64,000 nt of DNA from Gymnothorax reevesii (lineage: Eukaryota; Chordata; Actinopteri; Anguilliformes; Muraenidae). This document shows, in pieces, positions 45,552 through 57,359 of the stretch. The notes under the pieces were generated by a model. The model was not told where the DNA came from. It worked only from the letters and a program-made list of their open reading frames with translations, and did not search any database. The position numbers were made by a program, and so were the translations under genes. The first letter of the stretch is position 1. Each line of letters starts with the position of its first letter. The stretch spans positions 94,810,947-94,874,946 of the forward strand of contig CM056573.1 in NCBI GenBank assembly GCA_029721435.1, written 5' to 3'.

Positions 45552-46220
45552 GCCGTCGGAGGTGACGGCTGAGGGTATATCCCCGAACGCCCCCAATTCT
45601 CCAATTCCCCAATCCTTGAATAGACCTTGAATAGACTTTCATTTTAACTTAATTTCAGGTCAGACAAATGGTTCTGAAGATGTGGCCAAAATGGTAATTT
45701 TCCATCACAAAGCGCCACCTGGTGGCAAAATATTGAACCATACGGGTATGATGTCATCATGTGACGCGTTGTGAGGTCATGACCTTGCAGTTGCAAATAG
45801 TTTCATGTCAATTGGACAAATAGTTCCAAAGATATGGCAAAAACGGTGAATTTTATGTGACCGAGCTCCACCTTGTGTCAAGGTATAATTATACACAGGT
45901 ATAATGTCATCGTGGGACACATCCTCAGGTCATGACCTTTCATTTGCACTTGATTTGAGGTGAATCGGACAAATATTTCCAGAGATATGATAAAAACTGT
46001 GATTTTTTTTCAGTTTTTGGCCCCTGGTGGCCAATCTAGAAATCGTAAATTGTCCAAAATCGAATCAGTTCTTCCACTTTATGATACTTACTTATATGCA
46101 AAACCTGAAATTTCTAATTGTAATATTACTGAAGTTATTGCATTAACAAGTAGGGCGGCGGCGGCGGTCAGACCAAAAACATAATATCCCCGGAACGCCA
46201 TTCGGTGTTCGGGGATATAA
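45552..46220. repeat. Hairpin-capped repeat with near-palindromic ATATCCCCG ends
   Basis: Starts with hairpin GCCGTC-GGAGGT-GACGGC, then ATATCCCCGAACGCC (45578). Ends with a 35-nt near-palindrome, ATATCCCCGGAACGCC...GTTCGGGGATAT (46184-46218), preceded by a GGC repeat. Internal units recur near 45660, 45800 and 45960 (GTCAGACAAATGGTTCTGAA, CAATTGGACAAATAGTTCCA, GAATCGGACAAATATTTCCA, each followed by AGATATG or similar). Confidence 0.55.
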
Positions 46221-47426
46221 TTAATGCGTGCAAAGCACATCAAGAAACACGGAGGGCGGGGAAAGAGAAGAGGCAATTATTTACTAATAAAGAAAGATGC
46301 ATGGAAATGGACCCAATGGCAAACAACCAGGACATGACACTAGTTTAATATGAACTATTGAGTTAAGTGGTAATTCCTCTTGGATGAGAGTCATCTTCGA
46401 TTCTCGTTCTGAAGCCTGCAGGTCTTTCCAAGCCCAAAAACTTGGCACTTCTGTCTTTAAACACTGAGTGGGTGGAGTCTGATTACATGTACATTTTACA
46501 AAATCCACAGAGGTCACATAGGGACAGGTAGCCAATTCACTTTATCTAAACTGAGCACTAATGGAGGTGTCTCATCTGAAAATTGAGATCCGTCCAAACA
46601 TCCAAAATAAATGTAAGGTAATGCCCAGTTCTTACTCTCCTGTTTTTCAGTGTTTTGGCGAGGATGATTTCTTTTTCATTCTTCTTCTTCATTCTACATT
46701 TGTTTGGCCTTTCAAGTCATTAAATGGTGAGGCTAGTATGAGAGCAGGACAAGATTGGTTTGTAACTCCTGAATGTCTAACATGCTGAGGAAAAAGAACT
46801 TAACTCCATGTTTAAATAGGATGGCTGAGCATTTTTTGGAAGCCTTGTTTTACACAGTATAGGCCTTTAAGTGTTCGCTCACAATGCTGACTTTTAATAC
46901 AAAATTTCCTCCTGTTCAGAATGACAACTGCTGCTGATGATTAACAAGCAGGCATGCTCACAAATGGATCCATTGAATGAACAGGTCTGAGCCAATTAAC
47001 CTGAAAAAACCTCTCCATCCTCGGTTTAACTAGCCATGGGGGAGTAATATCACACAGAACACCAGAGTGTGCCACATTTGCTTCAGTCTGTTGCTGGAAA
47101 CCATCCTCTGTTCTTCATTTCAATGTAAATTTGCACTGTAAAGCATTCAATTTTACTAGGCTGGTATAGTCTCCTTAGTTTGTTATTAGCAATAACACAC
47201 ATAAACACAGCATGTGGTCTCAATATACAAAAGGAAAAACTTGGTAAGAAATTTTAAATATTGGCTCTTAAAAAACCACCCACCTGGCCAAAATTTCCTT
47301 TCCAGAGACCATGAATTTGATATGGTCTTGTGGTCAGGTTGAAGCCTGCGCCACGTGAGCTCACAACAGTACAAACAATGTAACCAGTGCAAGCACATTT
47401 TGATGCCCTGATGGTAACCACATCTG
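46221..47426. other. Intron 15, no feature seen
   Basis: No exon or named repeat recognised. Confidence 0.45.
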
Positions 47427-48228
47427 ATGGAGGAGATGGAGTGGTGGGAATTCCTTTCTTCTAATACATTTACAGTGCACTGGCTGCCAGTTGCAGGCAG
47501 AGTCAGATTAAAAGTCCTGACTCTGGCTTATGCTGTAGCAAGCAAGACGGCTCCTTCATACCTCCTCCCTGTACACACCTGTTCAACCACTTTGTTCCAC
47601 GACGGGACGACTTTATCCTCCTGCCCTCCATTGGAATGCTTGGCGCTCAACCAGATCACTTGGCCTTTTAAATCTTGCTCCCCCGTGGTGGAATGGCCTG
47701 CCCACCTCCCTAAGAGCTGCTCGGTCTCTGCAGATCCTCTGTCATGACCTAAGGACTCATTTGTTTAGACAACACCAGACCTTGAGCCCCCCTCCCCTGC
47801 ACAATTAAAAAAAACTTGCTCTGTGTTGCTAATTTCCATTTGCTTTTTTCTGCTTGTTAATTGCCCACCGTCTAGTCTATGCTCTACTTAGTCATTACTT
47901 AAGGCGACAAATGTACAGTAAAGACTGTACCTTGTCTGGTTGGTTGTATTACAGTGTCATTTACCTAATTCTTTTCAGTTGTGATAAGTCACTTTGGATA
48001 ATGGTGTCTGCTAAATAAATGTAAGGCAAAGGCTATTCTCCCAACCGTTGCGCGATGTCTTTCGGTGAAACTTTTTGGCGCCATTTGAATGATGTCTTAG
48101 ATTTACCAGGGAAGTAAGAGCAACCCCCCCCCCCCATTCCACCAACGGTTGGGGGAATAAGTGCAACTTTCCTTTCCTGTACCATCAACGGTTAGGGGAA
48201 TAGCCGCTTTGTAAATGTAATGTAACAG
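47427..48228 (+). mobile_element. L2-like LINE 3' fragment
   Basis: The + strand encodes VHWLPVAGRVRLKVLTLAYA with SKTAPSYL, the C-terminal text after the reverse transcriptase of L2/CR1-type LINEs. It continues to a 3' tail AGTCACTTTGGATAATGGTG, CTGCTAAATAAATGTAA typical of fish L2. The 5' end is lost (5'-truncated insertion). A small foldback interrupts the tail at 48031-48205, and tail-like GTAAATGTAATGTAA resumes after it. Confidence 0.8.
48031..48205. mobile_element. 175-bp foldback inserted in the LINE tail
   Basis: Arms GGCTATTCTCCCAACCGTTG (48031-48050) and its inverted relative CAACGGTTAGGGGAATAGCC (48186-48205), 18 of 20 paired. A third CAACGGTTGGGGGAATA lies at 48143. A run of 13 C is at 48125-48137. 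Short non-autonomous element. Confidence 0.7.
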
Positions 48229-49512
48229 AATGCGGTGAGTCGCATGGCTGACTGCAGAGTAAAGCAGAATTTTGGAATCAGGGTCTTCGTTTATACAACG
48301 TTGTATTTGCTGGAATTTAATTAAATTCAGTTCCTCTATCCATAGTGGTGTCTGTCTCCAAGTTCAGTCTTCTGCACTGTTTTCCAAGAAAAATGCTAAA
48401 TTTCACAGAAGATTTCAGAAAGGAACCACTAAGAGCCGTCCAGTGGGACTGTAGTGCGTCTGAGAGTCAGCCCAGTCCAGACAGTGAGCCAGCTGAGACC
48501 GCACAGCTGCCGGAATGTTCTTCTTCCTGTACTGTTGAATGAGAGAAATGCATATGAGCTCCAGCTTCACCTTCCAAGAGTGCTAGTGAGATTTAGAAGT
48601 GCCTGATTTGTTCATCTACATGTCCATTCTTGTATGCGCATACCCTCATACCCACAATCCTCCCCTGTGCCCCATGGGTGAGCGAAAATGATGAATCCAT
48701 CAGATCCAGTGAATAAAATCCTCTGTGGTCACTGCATAGGCAGCTTCCTCGAAGACCCATGGAGTAACATAAACCTGTGCCCTTCCAGCTCCTTCTCTGA
48801 AAAGCTCCGTTGAGGCACTTTGCTGGAGCACAGAACCGCTTGAACAGCATTGAATTGCCCTTGGCATGCTGAGGCCTAATATGCTTACACTGATGGATAT
48901 CGGGAACGATTATAAGCTGAGCCACTCCTCAAAAGCTGCCAGCCCGCCAAGTAAGGCTTATTTGAGTTTTTTTTCCAAGAGGAGCCCTTTAGTGGCAGGA
49001 GTCAGCTGTGATCAGGAGGCATAATTGATCATTCAAGCTTGATTGCCCCTACCTCATAAAATTCTTTAGTGCCCAGTAACTGAACAGGTAAGTCCCGCCA
49101 TTCCACTGTGGGAAATTGCTAGTATTTAAGGTTTCCAAATACTTACATTGATTGAATGTACTGTGAGGATGAACTCCAGAAGGTGGATAGGGGATGTTTG
49201 TATAGTATTTTACATTGGACATTTCTTGTTCATATGGATACTTTTTATTTATTCAGACAAACTGGTTCAGGTCCCTATTGCACTACTGAACAGCTGAAGG
49301 GTTCCCATTGTTGTCCAGCATATCTCTCTCGCTCTCACGCTCGCTCTCACTTTCTCACTCTTATTCTCACATTCACATTGCACTTCACTGGCCAAAAATT
49401 ACTAAGTGGCAGAAGTGTAAAGTTGCCAATCCAATATGTAGCAGCTGTGTGACACGAAAAGTAATGCAATCATGCCAACTCTGTCACTCATTTCCACTCT
49501 TGTTGCCTGCAG
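48229..49512. other. Intron 15, 3' end
   Basis: No exon or repeat recognised, apart from a CTCT/CTCA-rich simple tract at 49324-49376 upstream of window exon 16. Confidence 0.45.
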
Positions 49513-49638
49513 ATATTGATGAGTGCATCAACGAAACAATCTGTGGAGACCACGGGTTCTGCGAGAACACGGACGGCTCGTACCGCTGCCAGTGTGACCT
49601 GGGGTACACCAACTCCCCCGAGGGTCCTGGGTGTGTGG
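49513..49638 (+). CDS. ltbp2: ltbp2 window exon 16: calcium-binding EGF module with N-glycosylation sequon
   Basis: Forty-two residues, DIDEC start, hydroxylation pattern [12 protein letters not shown]. An NET sequon precedes the second cysteine, where human LTBP2 has NDT as I recall it, so the glycan site is probably conserved. HGFCEN.DGS.RC.CD matches the human module. Acceptor gcag, donor gtatgt. Confidence 0.92.
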
Positions 49639-50218
49639 GTATGTTTCACAATCAGCACTGCCGGACATGACACACACGTACTGTGATTTGCCGTAGTGCA
49701 AGGATCCCCCAACAATTTCTGCTTCTCATGTGACTGTTGTGCAGTAACTACGCAAACTTATCCTGGATTCATTGTTGGGGGCACAAAGAGTCTTGAGCAT
49801 CATTCACTTGACCTTTTGTTGAGTTGGTTTCTTCTGGTGTGACAGTGTGGGACACATTTTATTTTAGTCACTGGTATATTTGTAATGGGCCACAGCAGAG
49901 AGCCAAGCCTTTGACAGAGGTTTCAGTGATGTTTCTTTTAAATTGCTGTACAGTTATATTGCTTAAGCTAGTGTCCAACTCTAATCCTTAAACATACATT
50001 TAAGAGCCTCAGTAAGTGCTTTAAAAGGTTACCAAAAGGGGAATAAGTTGAAAGTCAAATAGTCTTGGGAATAAATATGCAACAGAAGAGTGAAAACATT
50101 TTTATTTTTCTCGTGGTTGTTGTGTTCTTGGGTGTGTATGTGTTTTCCTCAGTACGTTTGCGCATGTGCACGTGTGCTCAGAATTCTCTTGAGCCAAATG
50201 GTCTCCTCTGCACCACAG
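49639..50218. other. Intron between window exons 16 and 17
   Basis: No feature recognised. Confidence 0.5.
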
Positions 50219-50365
50219 ACATCAACGAGTGTGAGATGAGCACAGCGCTGTGTGGGCAGTTCCTGTGTGAGAACGTGGAGGGAACCTTCCTGTGCATCTG
50301 CCCCAATGAGAATGAGGAATTCAACCCGGTCACCGGGCAGTGTCTGAGCCGCTCTGGGATACTGG
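50219..50365 (+). CDS. ltbp2: ltbp2 window exon 17: last EGF of the central run
   Basis: Forty-nine residues, DINEC start, CENVEGTFLCIC, then an acidic PNENEEF stretch replacing the usual GY turn, and a short tail after the sixth cysteine. LTBPs use this variant module immediately before the TB domain that binds TGF-beta propeptide. Acceptor acag, donor gtgagt. Confidence 0.92.
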
Positions 50366-51302
50366 GTGAGTCCCCTGTCTCTTACACATTGGTATTTCAC
50401 CCATCTTACCCTGTCTACAAAGCAGCTTCTACTGTGCACTACTGTTGGTTTTACTCAGAGGAGCATGGTGTTACATAAAGGTTTGGGAATGGGGCTGGCA
50501 GCGTGAAGGTAGCATATTTGATTCCCCAGTGAGGCACTAGTGATGTCACTTTTGGCACTTAACCTGAATTGTAAATTTCAAGCAAGAGATGTTGATGCAT
50601 TCAAAAAAGCATGACAGCTGTGTTTTTGTAGTCCGCCACTCGTATTACACTGTGTATTGTTCATTACTCCTGATTTAACTGACCCAAAGTGTGTTTTGAA
50701 AGTGGAAACCACCATCTTACTCTGTAAACACAAACAAAGACATAGTACAAATCGTTTGAGAAACTCAAAAAGAAGAGGGAAGAAATAAGAGGGAAGTTTC
50801 CTGATGGGCAGCAATGACAGAAAAACAAATGAAACTTTTATAAGGACAGAAAATAAGAACGGAGAGTGCTTTTACTTCGAGACTTGAATTGAATTTCCTT
50901 GCCACCAGCGTTTACATAAATGGGTAGGATGTTTACTTTGTCAAACTATTCACTTTTCAGGCATATGATTCTTGTTCAGCACTAAATCCCAAATATGCGT
51001 TGTGTACTTTTTCTGCATTCCAGGGTAAGCCCTCGACATGCGCTAATCAATCACAAGAGAAATTAAATGTGCGCTTGACTTGGTTGCCAATGTTTCCATT
51101 CCCTTAAGCTCACTGTTTAACAGTGAATGCGCAACACCTACTGATAAATCCAGACGGGGCTGATCTGCATGGGTCAGGACTCACAAATAGTTCTGAGTCC
51201 AAGCTGCGCCCCCTTGTGGTGTCACACTGCATTGTCTTTCAGTTTTTCATCAAGAGGATCACAGAGTACCTTTTTGGGCTTTTTTGGGTTTTATCCCTTT
51301 AG
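50366..51302. other. Intron 17, 5' part
   Basis: No exon or repeat recognised. Confidence 0.45.
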
Positions 51303-51480
51303 CAGAGCCAGCTCTGGCCATTTTGGTGCCATAGGCGAGATTACGTTTTGGCGTATCCCCCCCCCTGCACCGAAGCCCATCACCACAATGTATGCTCAAT
51401 TGCCATTAGACACACTGCAACAGTTTTATTATTTCACAAACAAACACACCAAATTAAAAAATACAAAAATATCAAAGCTC
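51303..51480. repeat. hAT-like end fragment
   Basis: CAGAGCCAGCTCTGGCCATT followed by TTGGTGCCATAGGCGAGATT matches a frequent hAT-type terminus in fish. No matching right end was found. Confidence 0.4.
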
Positions 51481-51866
51481 TAGCGCAAGTTTTATGCAAC
51501 TATTTACATCCTGGTGAAGTCCTAGAGACAGCTTCCTCAACGTGCATTGAAAAGGTGCTATGTTTGAACAATACAAAACAGTGCAATATACAACGCTATA
51601 CAAAAAAGATCCAGTGCAGGTTTAACTCAACTATTTGCAAAGTTAATCTTAGTGAAGGCAAATGTTTTTTCTGCAAATATTTTCTAAGTGCAACTGGACA
51701 GTTATAGAGCAGGTTCGGCTGCTAGGTTTTCGTGATAAAGAAAATGCCTCATAATGTTGTGATCGATGTACAACACTGCTGTCGAAAATATATTTCCCTG
51801 CCAATTAGTCTAAGCAATTGTTGCTAATCAGGCACAATAAGCTGCGAGAGGATTTGGTAATTCCAT

Positions 51867-52548
51867 AACAAAACCGCTTTACTTCACTGACAAAATTCCC
51901 CCTTCTCAGAAACAATTAAAGTAAGTCCTCCTTTTAAGAATTAATCCCTTGGCTACCATACGCATCTGTCTTCTGAGAGTTGCAGACCACCGGCTGTCTG
52001 TGAACTAAAAGAATGTGATTTTCTTGTTCTATTGGAGTAAGGGCTGATATAGGATTGAACACTTATTTTTCTGTTAGATCCGCAAAAAACAACCAATGGG
52101 TACTCTTACTTTCTTTCTGAAGGGCCACGGTACAATCTACAGCACTGCATCATGAGTAGAGAAGCTAATTATAGTGAAAATCATAAAGACGTGCGGCAGC
52201 TACCTCAATGTCAAAGTCGATTTAGTGGCGTGTGTCCAAATTTGCTTGTTTTGCAGATTGAAAATTATGGCAGGTTTTAGTTCTGGATGACTACCATCAG
52301 TTGCAACATAGTTTGACAAACCTGAACAATGCTATACAACTGAACTGCATAATCAGGCTTAAGGTCGTTATGATTTTCGCTATCATACTTGCATCATGAA
52401 GTGATTGACACAGTTATAATGCTGGGTCATCAAACTTTCCAAAATAATATAGTTCTCCAATGTTGCACAATATTTGACAATTTGAAAACACGAACCCCAG
52501 GCGGCCCACCGTGGGGCCGATGCTCGTGAAAGAGGTGAATAGCTTTTC
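51867..52548. repeat. Intronic block B, paralogous to 18146-19235
   Basis: Uninterrupted counterpart of block A, with the same landmarks in the same order and orientation. It lacks the hAT foldback present in A, so provides its empty site near 52445. Lies 0.5 kb upstream of the TB exon 18. Confidence 0.75.
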
Positions 52549-53055
52549 TTGACTTCAACTTAGCGACCCAGTATAAATAAAACTTCTTCACACGAAACAA
52601 ATTTTTTTTTAATTATAAAAGATAACTTGGCTACCTTTATCCTGGGATTTATTTTCCTCTTCCTTCCTCCGTTTTCTATACTGCGGACCTGACGGCTTGG
52701 ACGTTTTCCTCACGTGCAATGTGTGAGAGGCAGGAACACACTGTGAACAGTTCACTGATCCAGGGATCACATGCTCATGCAATCTTACCTGTGTAGACTT
52801 TCCCATTTTGTGTGATAGGCGTGGCTGGACTACAGGAGTACTAGGAGAAAATCCATACTAACATGGGGAGATCATACAAACTGCACACCGAAAGGCACTT
52901 GACCAGATTCAAACCCTCAGCCCTCTTGCTTTCAGGCAACAGTAGCTCCCACTGTAAGCGCCAATGCTACCCATTGCCTGTCTCTGCCACCCGACATCAC
53001 TTTCACAGTTGCATGCAAAAATGTAAAACATTAGCCTATCTTTTGTGGTTCACAG

Positions 53056-53256
53056 ACCCAATCGACATTCCTCAGCCTGATTTAGTGCCCTCTGATGGGG
53101 AAGAGGAGAGGAAAGAGTGCTACTACAACATCAACGATGCCAACTTCTGTGCCAATGTGCTGTCCCGCAACTCCACCAAGCAGGAATGCTGCTGCACAGT
53201 TGGGGCTGGCTGGGGGGATAACTGTGAGATTCACCCGTGTCCCCTCCCAGGGAGAG
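53056..53256 (+). CDS. ltbp2: ltbp2 window exon 18: TB domain, cysteines 1-7, with two-residue insertion
   Basis: Sixty-seven residues: a short acidic hinge, then the TB (8-cysteine) fold with KEC, NFC, the triplet CCC, DNC and HPC. The eighth cysteine is in the next exon (QLC). In LTBP1/3 the TB domain at this place disulfide-bonds to the TGF-beta latency propeptide, and binding depends on a dipeptide insertion between cysteines 6 and 7 (IFPC, IYPC). Here the segment is NCEIHPC, four residues apart, whereas the gene's other TB domain (62027) has two (QCAFC). An NST sequon precedes CCC. Acceptor acag, donor gtacgt. Confidence 0.92.
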
Positions 53257-54029
53257 GTACGTAGAGCAGGGGGGCGTATTCATCATATTAATCATTCTCA
53301 GAGGGCATTAAAGACCTACAACCAACTTAGAAAAAGTTGGGGCAGTATGGAAAATGCTCAGAAAAACAGAAAGCAGTGATACTGTATATAAATTTACTTT
53401 GACTTGTATTTCATTGTCAACTGTATGAAGACAAGGTATTTAATGTCTTGTTTTGTCAAATTCAGCTCATTTGTCAATGTACATTCATTCTGCCATTCAG
53501 GCCTGAAAGGCATTCCAAAAAAAGTTGCAGTGGGGGACAATTTAGTAATATTAATGAGGTCAGAAAATTTTGAATAGTGATGTGATTTGAAACTGGTGAT
53601 TGAAATCATCTTGTGGCATAAATGCAGCATCCAGGAAAGGCCCAGTCCTTCAGGAAAGACAGGCCAAAGATTTGCCCACAATGGCATTATAAAATCATTG
53701 AAAGTTTTAAAGAAATGTTCTTCAATGGAAAGGTGGGAAGACATTTCGGTATCTCACCCTCTATGGTGAGAGCACTCGGCTGGGGGACCACCTGAGCACA
53801 GATGTATCCCGGATGCGCATCTTTCTCCCCTTCAACAACCCCTTCTCCTCTTCTCAACACAACCAAAGCAGCCCAACTAGGGGCCTGATAGACAAGCTGA
53901 GATGAGCCGTTGTTTGTAGCATCTTTTTACAGCAAATGGTTGGAGGGAATCACCAATAAAGAGCCAGTTATGGCAATAAATTAACTTTTGCACATTTTTG
54001 GGTCTATTAGGAACTAGAAGAGCACTCAG

Positions 54030-54312
54030 AGAGCGCAGAACCTACGCCGCCAGGGGGCAGCAAAGCCAAAAGCACGGCGATTGGAACTCTGGCCCATTGG
54101 AAAGACTTGAAATCTTGAACTTTGGAGTATATCTCAGCAGTACTTTGGCCTAGATATGCCAAAATTTAATCACCTCTTCCTTGACTCAATACCCACCTAC
54201 CCTGAAAATTTCATCAAAATCCGGCCATTAGTTTTTGAGTTATCTTGTACACAAACAAACAACCCAACAAACAAACGGCACCGAAAACATAAACCTCCTC
54301 GGCGGAGGTTAA
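54030..54312. repeat. Hairpin-capped repeat with ACAAA tract
   Basis: Contains ATCAAAATCCGGCCATTAG, TTTTTGAGTTATC, an ACAAACAAACAACCCAACAA tract and the 3' hairpin AACCTCC-TCGGC-GGAGGTT (54292-54310). This is a widespread kind of repeat in fish whose class I cannot name with certainty. Confidence 0.6.
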
Positions 54313-55816
54313 TGAATAGTGCCAAAAAAGACCCAAATCGCCCACTATATCAAACTTGTTCAGGCTGAGGCTCTCATCCAGCCATGTGCTGAAAATGAAG
54401 GGAATCCACAAATTATTTTTTGTTCTGCAATCAAGCAAAATCTCTGTGGCGGACGCAGCAGAAACAGCAGCAGCTTTCTTCTAAAACCACAGTATTCCCC
54501 TAAAGTCTTTAGGGGAGATGCAATTAAAGATTTAACAAATTTAGAGGAATTTATGCGCATTAAGCCAAGGGCGCAAGCCTAAGCTGAATAGTTGCGCAGC
54601 ACTGCATCAAGAACAGTCATGATATAGCCACATAGGCTCAGAATTACTTTGGCAAACCTTTGTCAAGTACTGCAATACATGGTTACATCCTCAAATGCCT
54701 GTTAAAACTTTAAGATTAATCAATATTTCAGAGTGGTTGTTTTTTTGGAACACATTAATGCTGAGTGCTCCAGACCAAAGAAGAAAAGGACCATTCAGAC
54801 TGTTACCAGCAAGAAGTCAAATGCCATGCTCTGTCATATGGGGTTGCGGCAATCCCCTCGCTCAGGGTAACTTGCACTTCAAGGAAGGCGCCATTAATTC
54901 TGAAATGTACTATGTGATTTTGGAGTGATATACAGTAGTGTGCAGTGATGATTAAAAAAGCCACCACTTTCATCTAAAAAAGGTCCTAATATATTACTTC
55001 TCTATTATATTTTGGTGAAAATGTATTGAATAATGCTATCGTAGGCAACTAGAACAAAAATAAAAGTACTAGTATATTGTGGTAAAAATATGGGTAACAA
55101 ACAAAAACTGAAATTTTTTTTATTAAAGTTGAAGGGTGTCGCAAATAGTTTTTTTGATTTTTGCATAGCCTGAATGCATGTTTGAAGGCTTGTTCCATGA
55201 TCATTGATGCTAAAAAAATTTGTCTAAACTGGCTTTAGGCAACATTATTCTGCAAAATTACCTGTGATGGTCAGTTTTTCCAGTATATGAGGTGACATGA
55301 GCTGAGCAGTGTCACAGTGTCAAACACAATGGCACAATGAAAGCTCTCTGAGATTGTTGTTAGCTGATTTGTGGCCTTTCATGATGCTGAAGACTTTAAA
55401 TGCTGCCGTGGCACTCTAAGAAACACCATCAAGCATTTCAAAGAGGCTGGTTCGCTGAAAACTGGAGGCAATAGAGGTGCGAAATGTAAGTTTTCACGGC
55501 ATTATTGCTCACTGCATCAAAATTAAAATGCTCAAGAGACAGCAAATTTGCTTACAGGGAGCTAATGCAATGCCATTAACAAATATTAAAACCTTTCTTA
55601 TGCCGCGTGCAATGCTTGGTCAGTATGTTTCCGATAACGTTTTCCCCTTTAAATTCATACTTTTTAATCTCATTAAAAAAAATAGGGAGGATATTCTCGG
55701 TCTTTCATAATCCGATTAACAAAAAGTTGAAACGATACCCAGAGTCAGTCAGGTTTTTTTTTTGGATTTATTATGAAGATTTCTATCCTTGCAGTCTCGA
55801 ATTAAAGCATATACAC

Positions 55817-56427
55817 CAGGGGTTCCCAAACTTTTCCAAATCAGGGCCCACTTGAAAATCTAAAAAATGTCCGCGGCCCACCTTTGTCCTATAAACAGTA
55901 CATAGACGAAATAATGCATTCTCAGAACACTTAACAGCAACAATAATTGTTGTTGTTGTTGTTTTTTATTTATTTTATTTTCTTAACAACAACAACAATA
56001 ATTGTTGTTGTTGTTGTTTTTTATTTATTACTATTATTATTATTATTATTATTATTATAAAGATTCAGGATTGAAATGAAAGCAGGGGGATAAAGCAAGC
56101 CCAAACTTTTAATCTGTGGTGTACACACAAGACAGAATTAACTATCGAACACGGTACGTGCTCCTACGATTATGACCCCCGGTCATGATGACCAGAAAGC
56201 TACGTTCCGATTATATAAGGTTCCTAAAATATTGTGAGGTCGATAACACTCAATAGGTTATTACTTCTAAATATTTTTTTAAAATCGTGCAATAAATATT
56301 TTACAATAAAAATCATAAAAAATCATATTTGCAAAAATGAATCATATTTTTAATGACCTCTCACGGCCCACCTGCAGTACCACCACAGCCCACCAGGGGG
56401 CTGCGGCCCACACTTTGGGAATCACTG
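55817..56427. mobile_element. hAT-type MITE, 611 bp, perfect 8-bp target duplication
   Basis: Ends CAGGGGTTCCCAAACTTTTC and the inverted AAACTTTGGGAATCACTG-like right end (CACTTTGGGAATCACTG). Both sides are flanked by ATATACAC (55809-55816, 56428-56435), an exact 8-bp duplication. The interior has GTT/AAC and TTA microsatellites (55945-56060) with two copies of CAACAATAATTGTTGTTG. Confidence 0.92.
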
Positions 56428-57119
56428 ATATACACAAATGAATCTTTTTGTCATTATCACCCCTTAGTCATTAAAGGCTACATATAGGCCAGGTATTGAT
56501 TGTTTGGTAAAAAAGTAAAAAATTGATTGATTTTCAATCAGGCATAGTACGTGGAAACAGGTTAACAAAATCCAGCGATAAAGGATGAAGTCACTGCCTC
56601 CCTCGTCAGCACGTCTCTGTAGATCTACTATTTCTAGACGCCTGTGCGAAAATGGTCTGAAAATTGAAAGAATATCTTTGGAATGAATTTCAAACCATAT
56701 GGAATGGTTTAGCGAGTGTGGAAATAAAAAAAATAAACTATGTAAACACTATGCCTGAAAGATGAAATGCTGTAATCAAAGAAAAGCGTGGCCACACCTG
56801 ATGACTTTCTCTCATACATAGCAAATGTCGAAACTGAGAAATTTCACAATTTTATTCACAAAATGAGCTAATTTCAAATTTGATGGCCGCTACAGGTCTC
56901 CAAAAAGTTGGGACAGGGGCCTGTTTACCATGATGTAGCATCCCCTCTTCTTTTTAACACAGAGTGAAGGCGTCTGGGAGGAGACAAGTTCTTGAGTTTA
57001 GCCATTGGAATTTGATCCTACTTTTGTTTAATACAGGTTTCCAGCTGCTGGAGAGTTTTGGGTCTGCTTTGACTGACTTTTTGTTTAATTATTTACCAAA
57101 TGTTCTCAATCGGTGAAAG

Positions 57120-57359
57120 CCCCTGCAAACTGTGACCATGGTTGACCTCGGTTCACCGTGGTCAACCATGGTTAAAGCATGGTTAAAAATGGCCGACCAT
57201 GGTTGAAGCATGGTTGCACCCGCTTGGGGAGTTTTTGCACCATGGTTAACCAAGGTTAACCAAGGTGTTACATTTAACAACAATGTCAAAACCATGGTTT
57301 GACCAGGGTTGACCACGGTTACTTGAACCAGGGTCAACCACGGTCACGGTTCGCAGGAG
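57120..57359. mobile_element. 240-bp ACCATGGTT-rich foldback inserted in a Tc1
   Basis: Ends CCCCTGCAAACTGTGACC and GGTCACGGTTCGCAGGAG are inverted relatives. The interior is a mosaic of ACCATGGTTAA, CCATGGTTGACC and AACCAAGGTTAACC half-palindromes. The equivalent point in copy 1 (near 212, GGTGAAAGATCAGG) is uninterrupted, which defines the insertion; the repeated AG suggests a 2-bp duplication. Confidence 0.8.
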
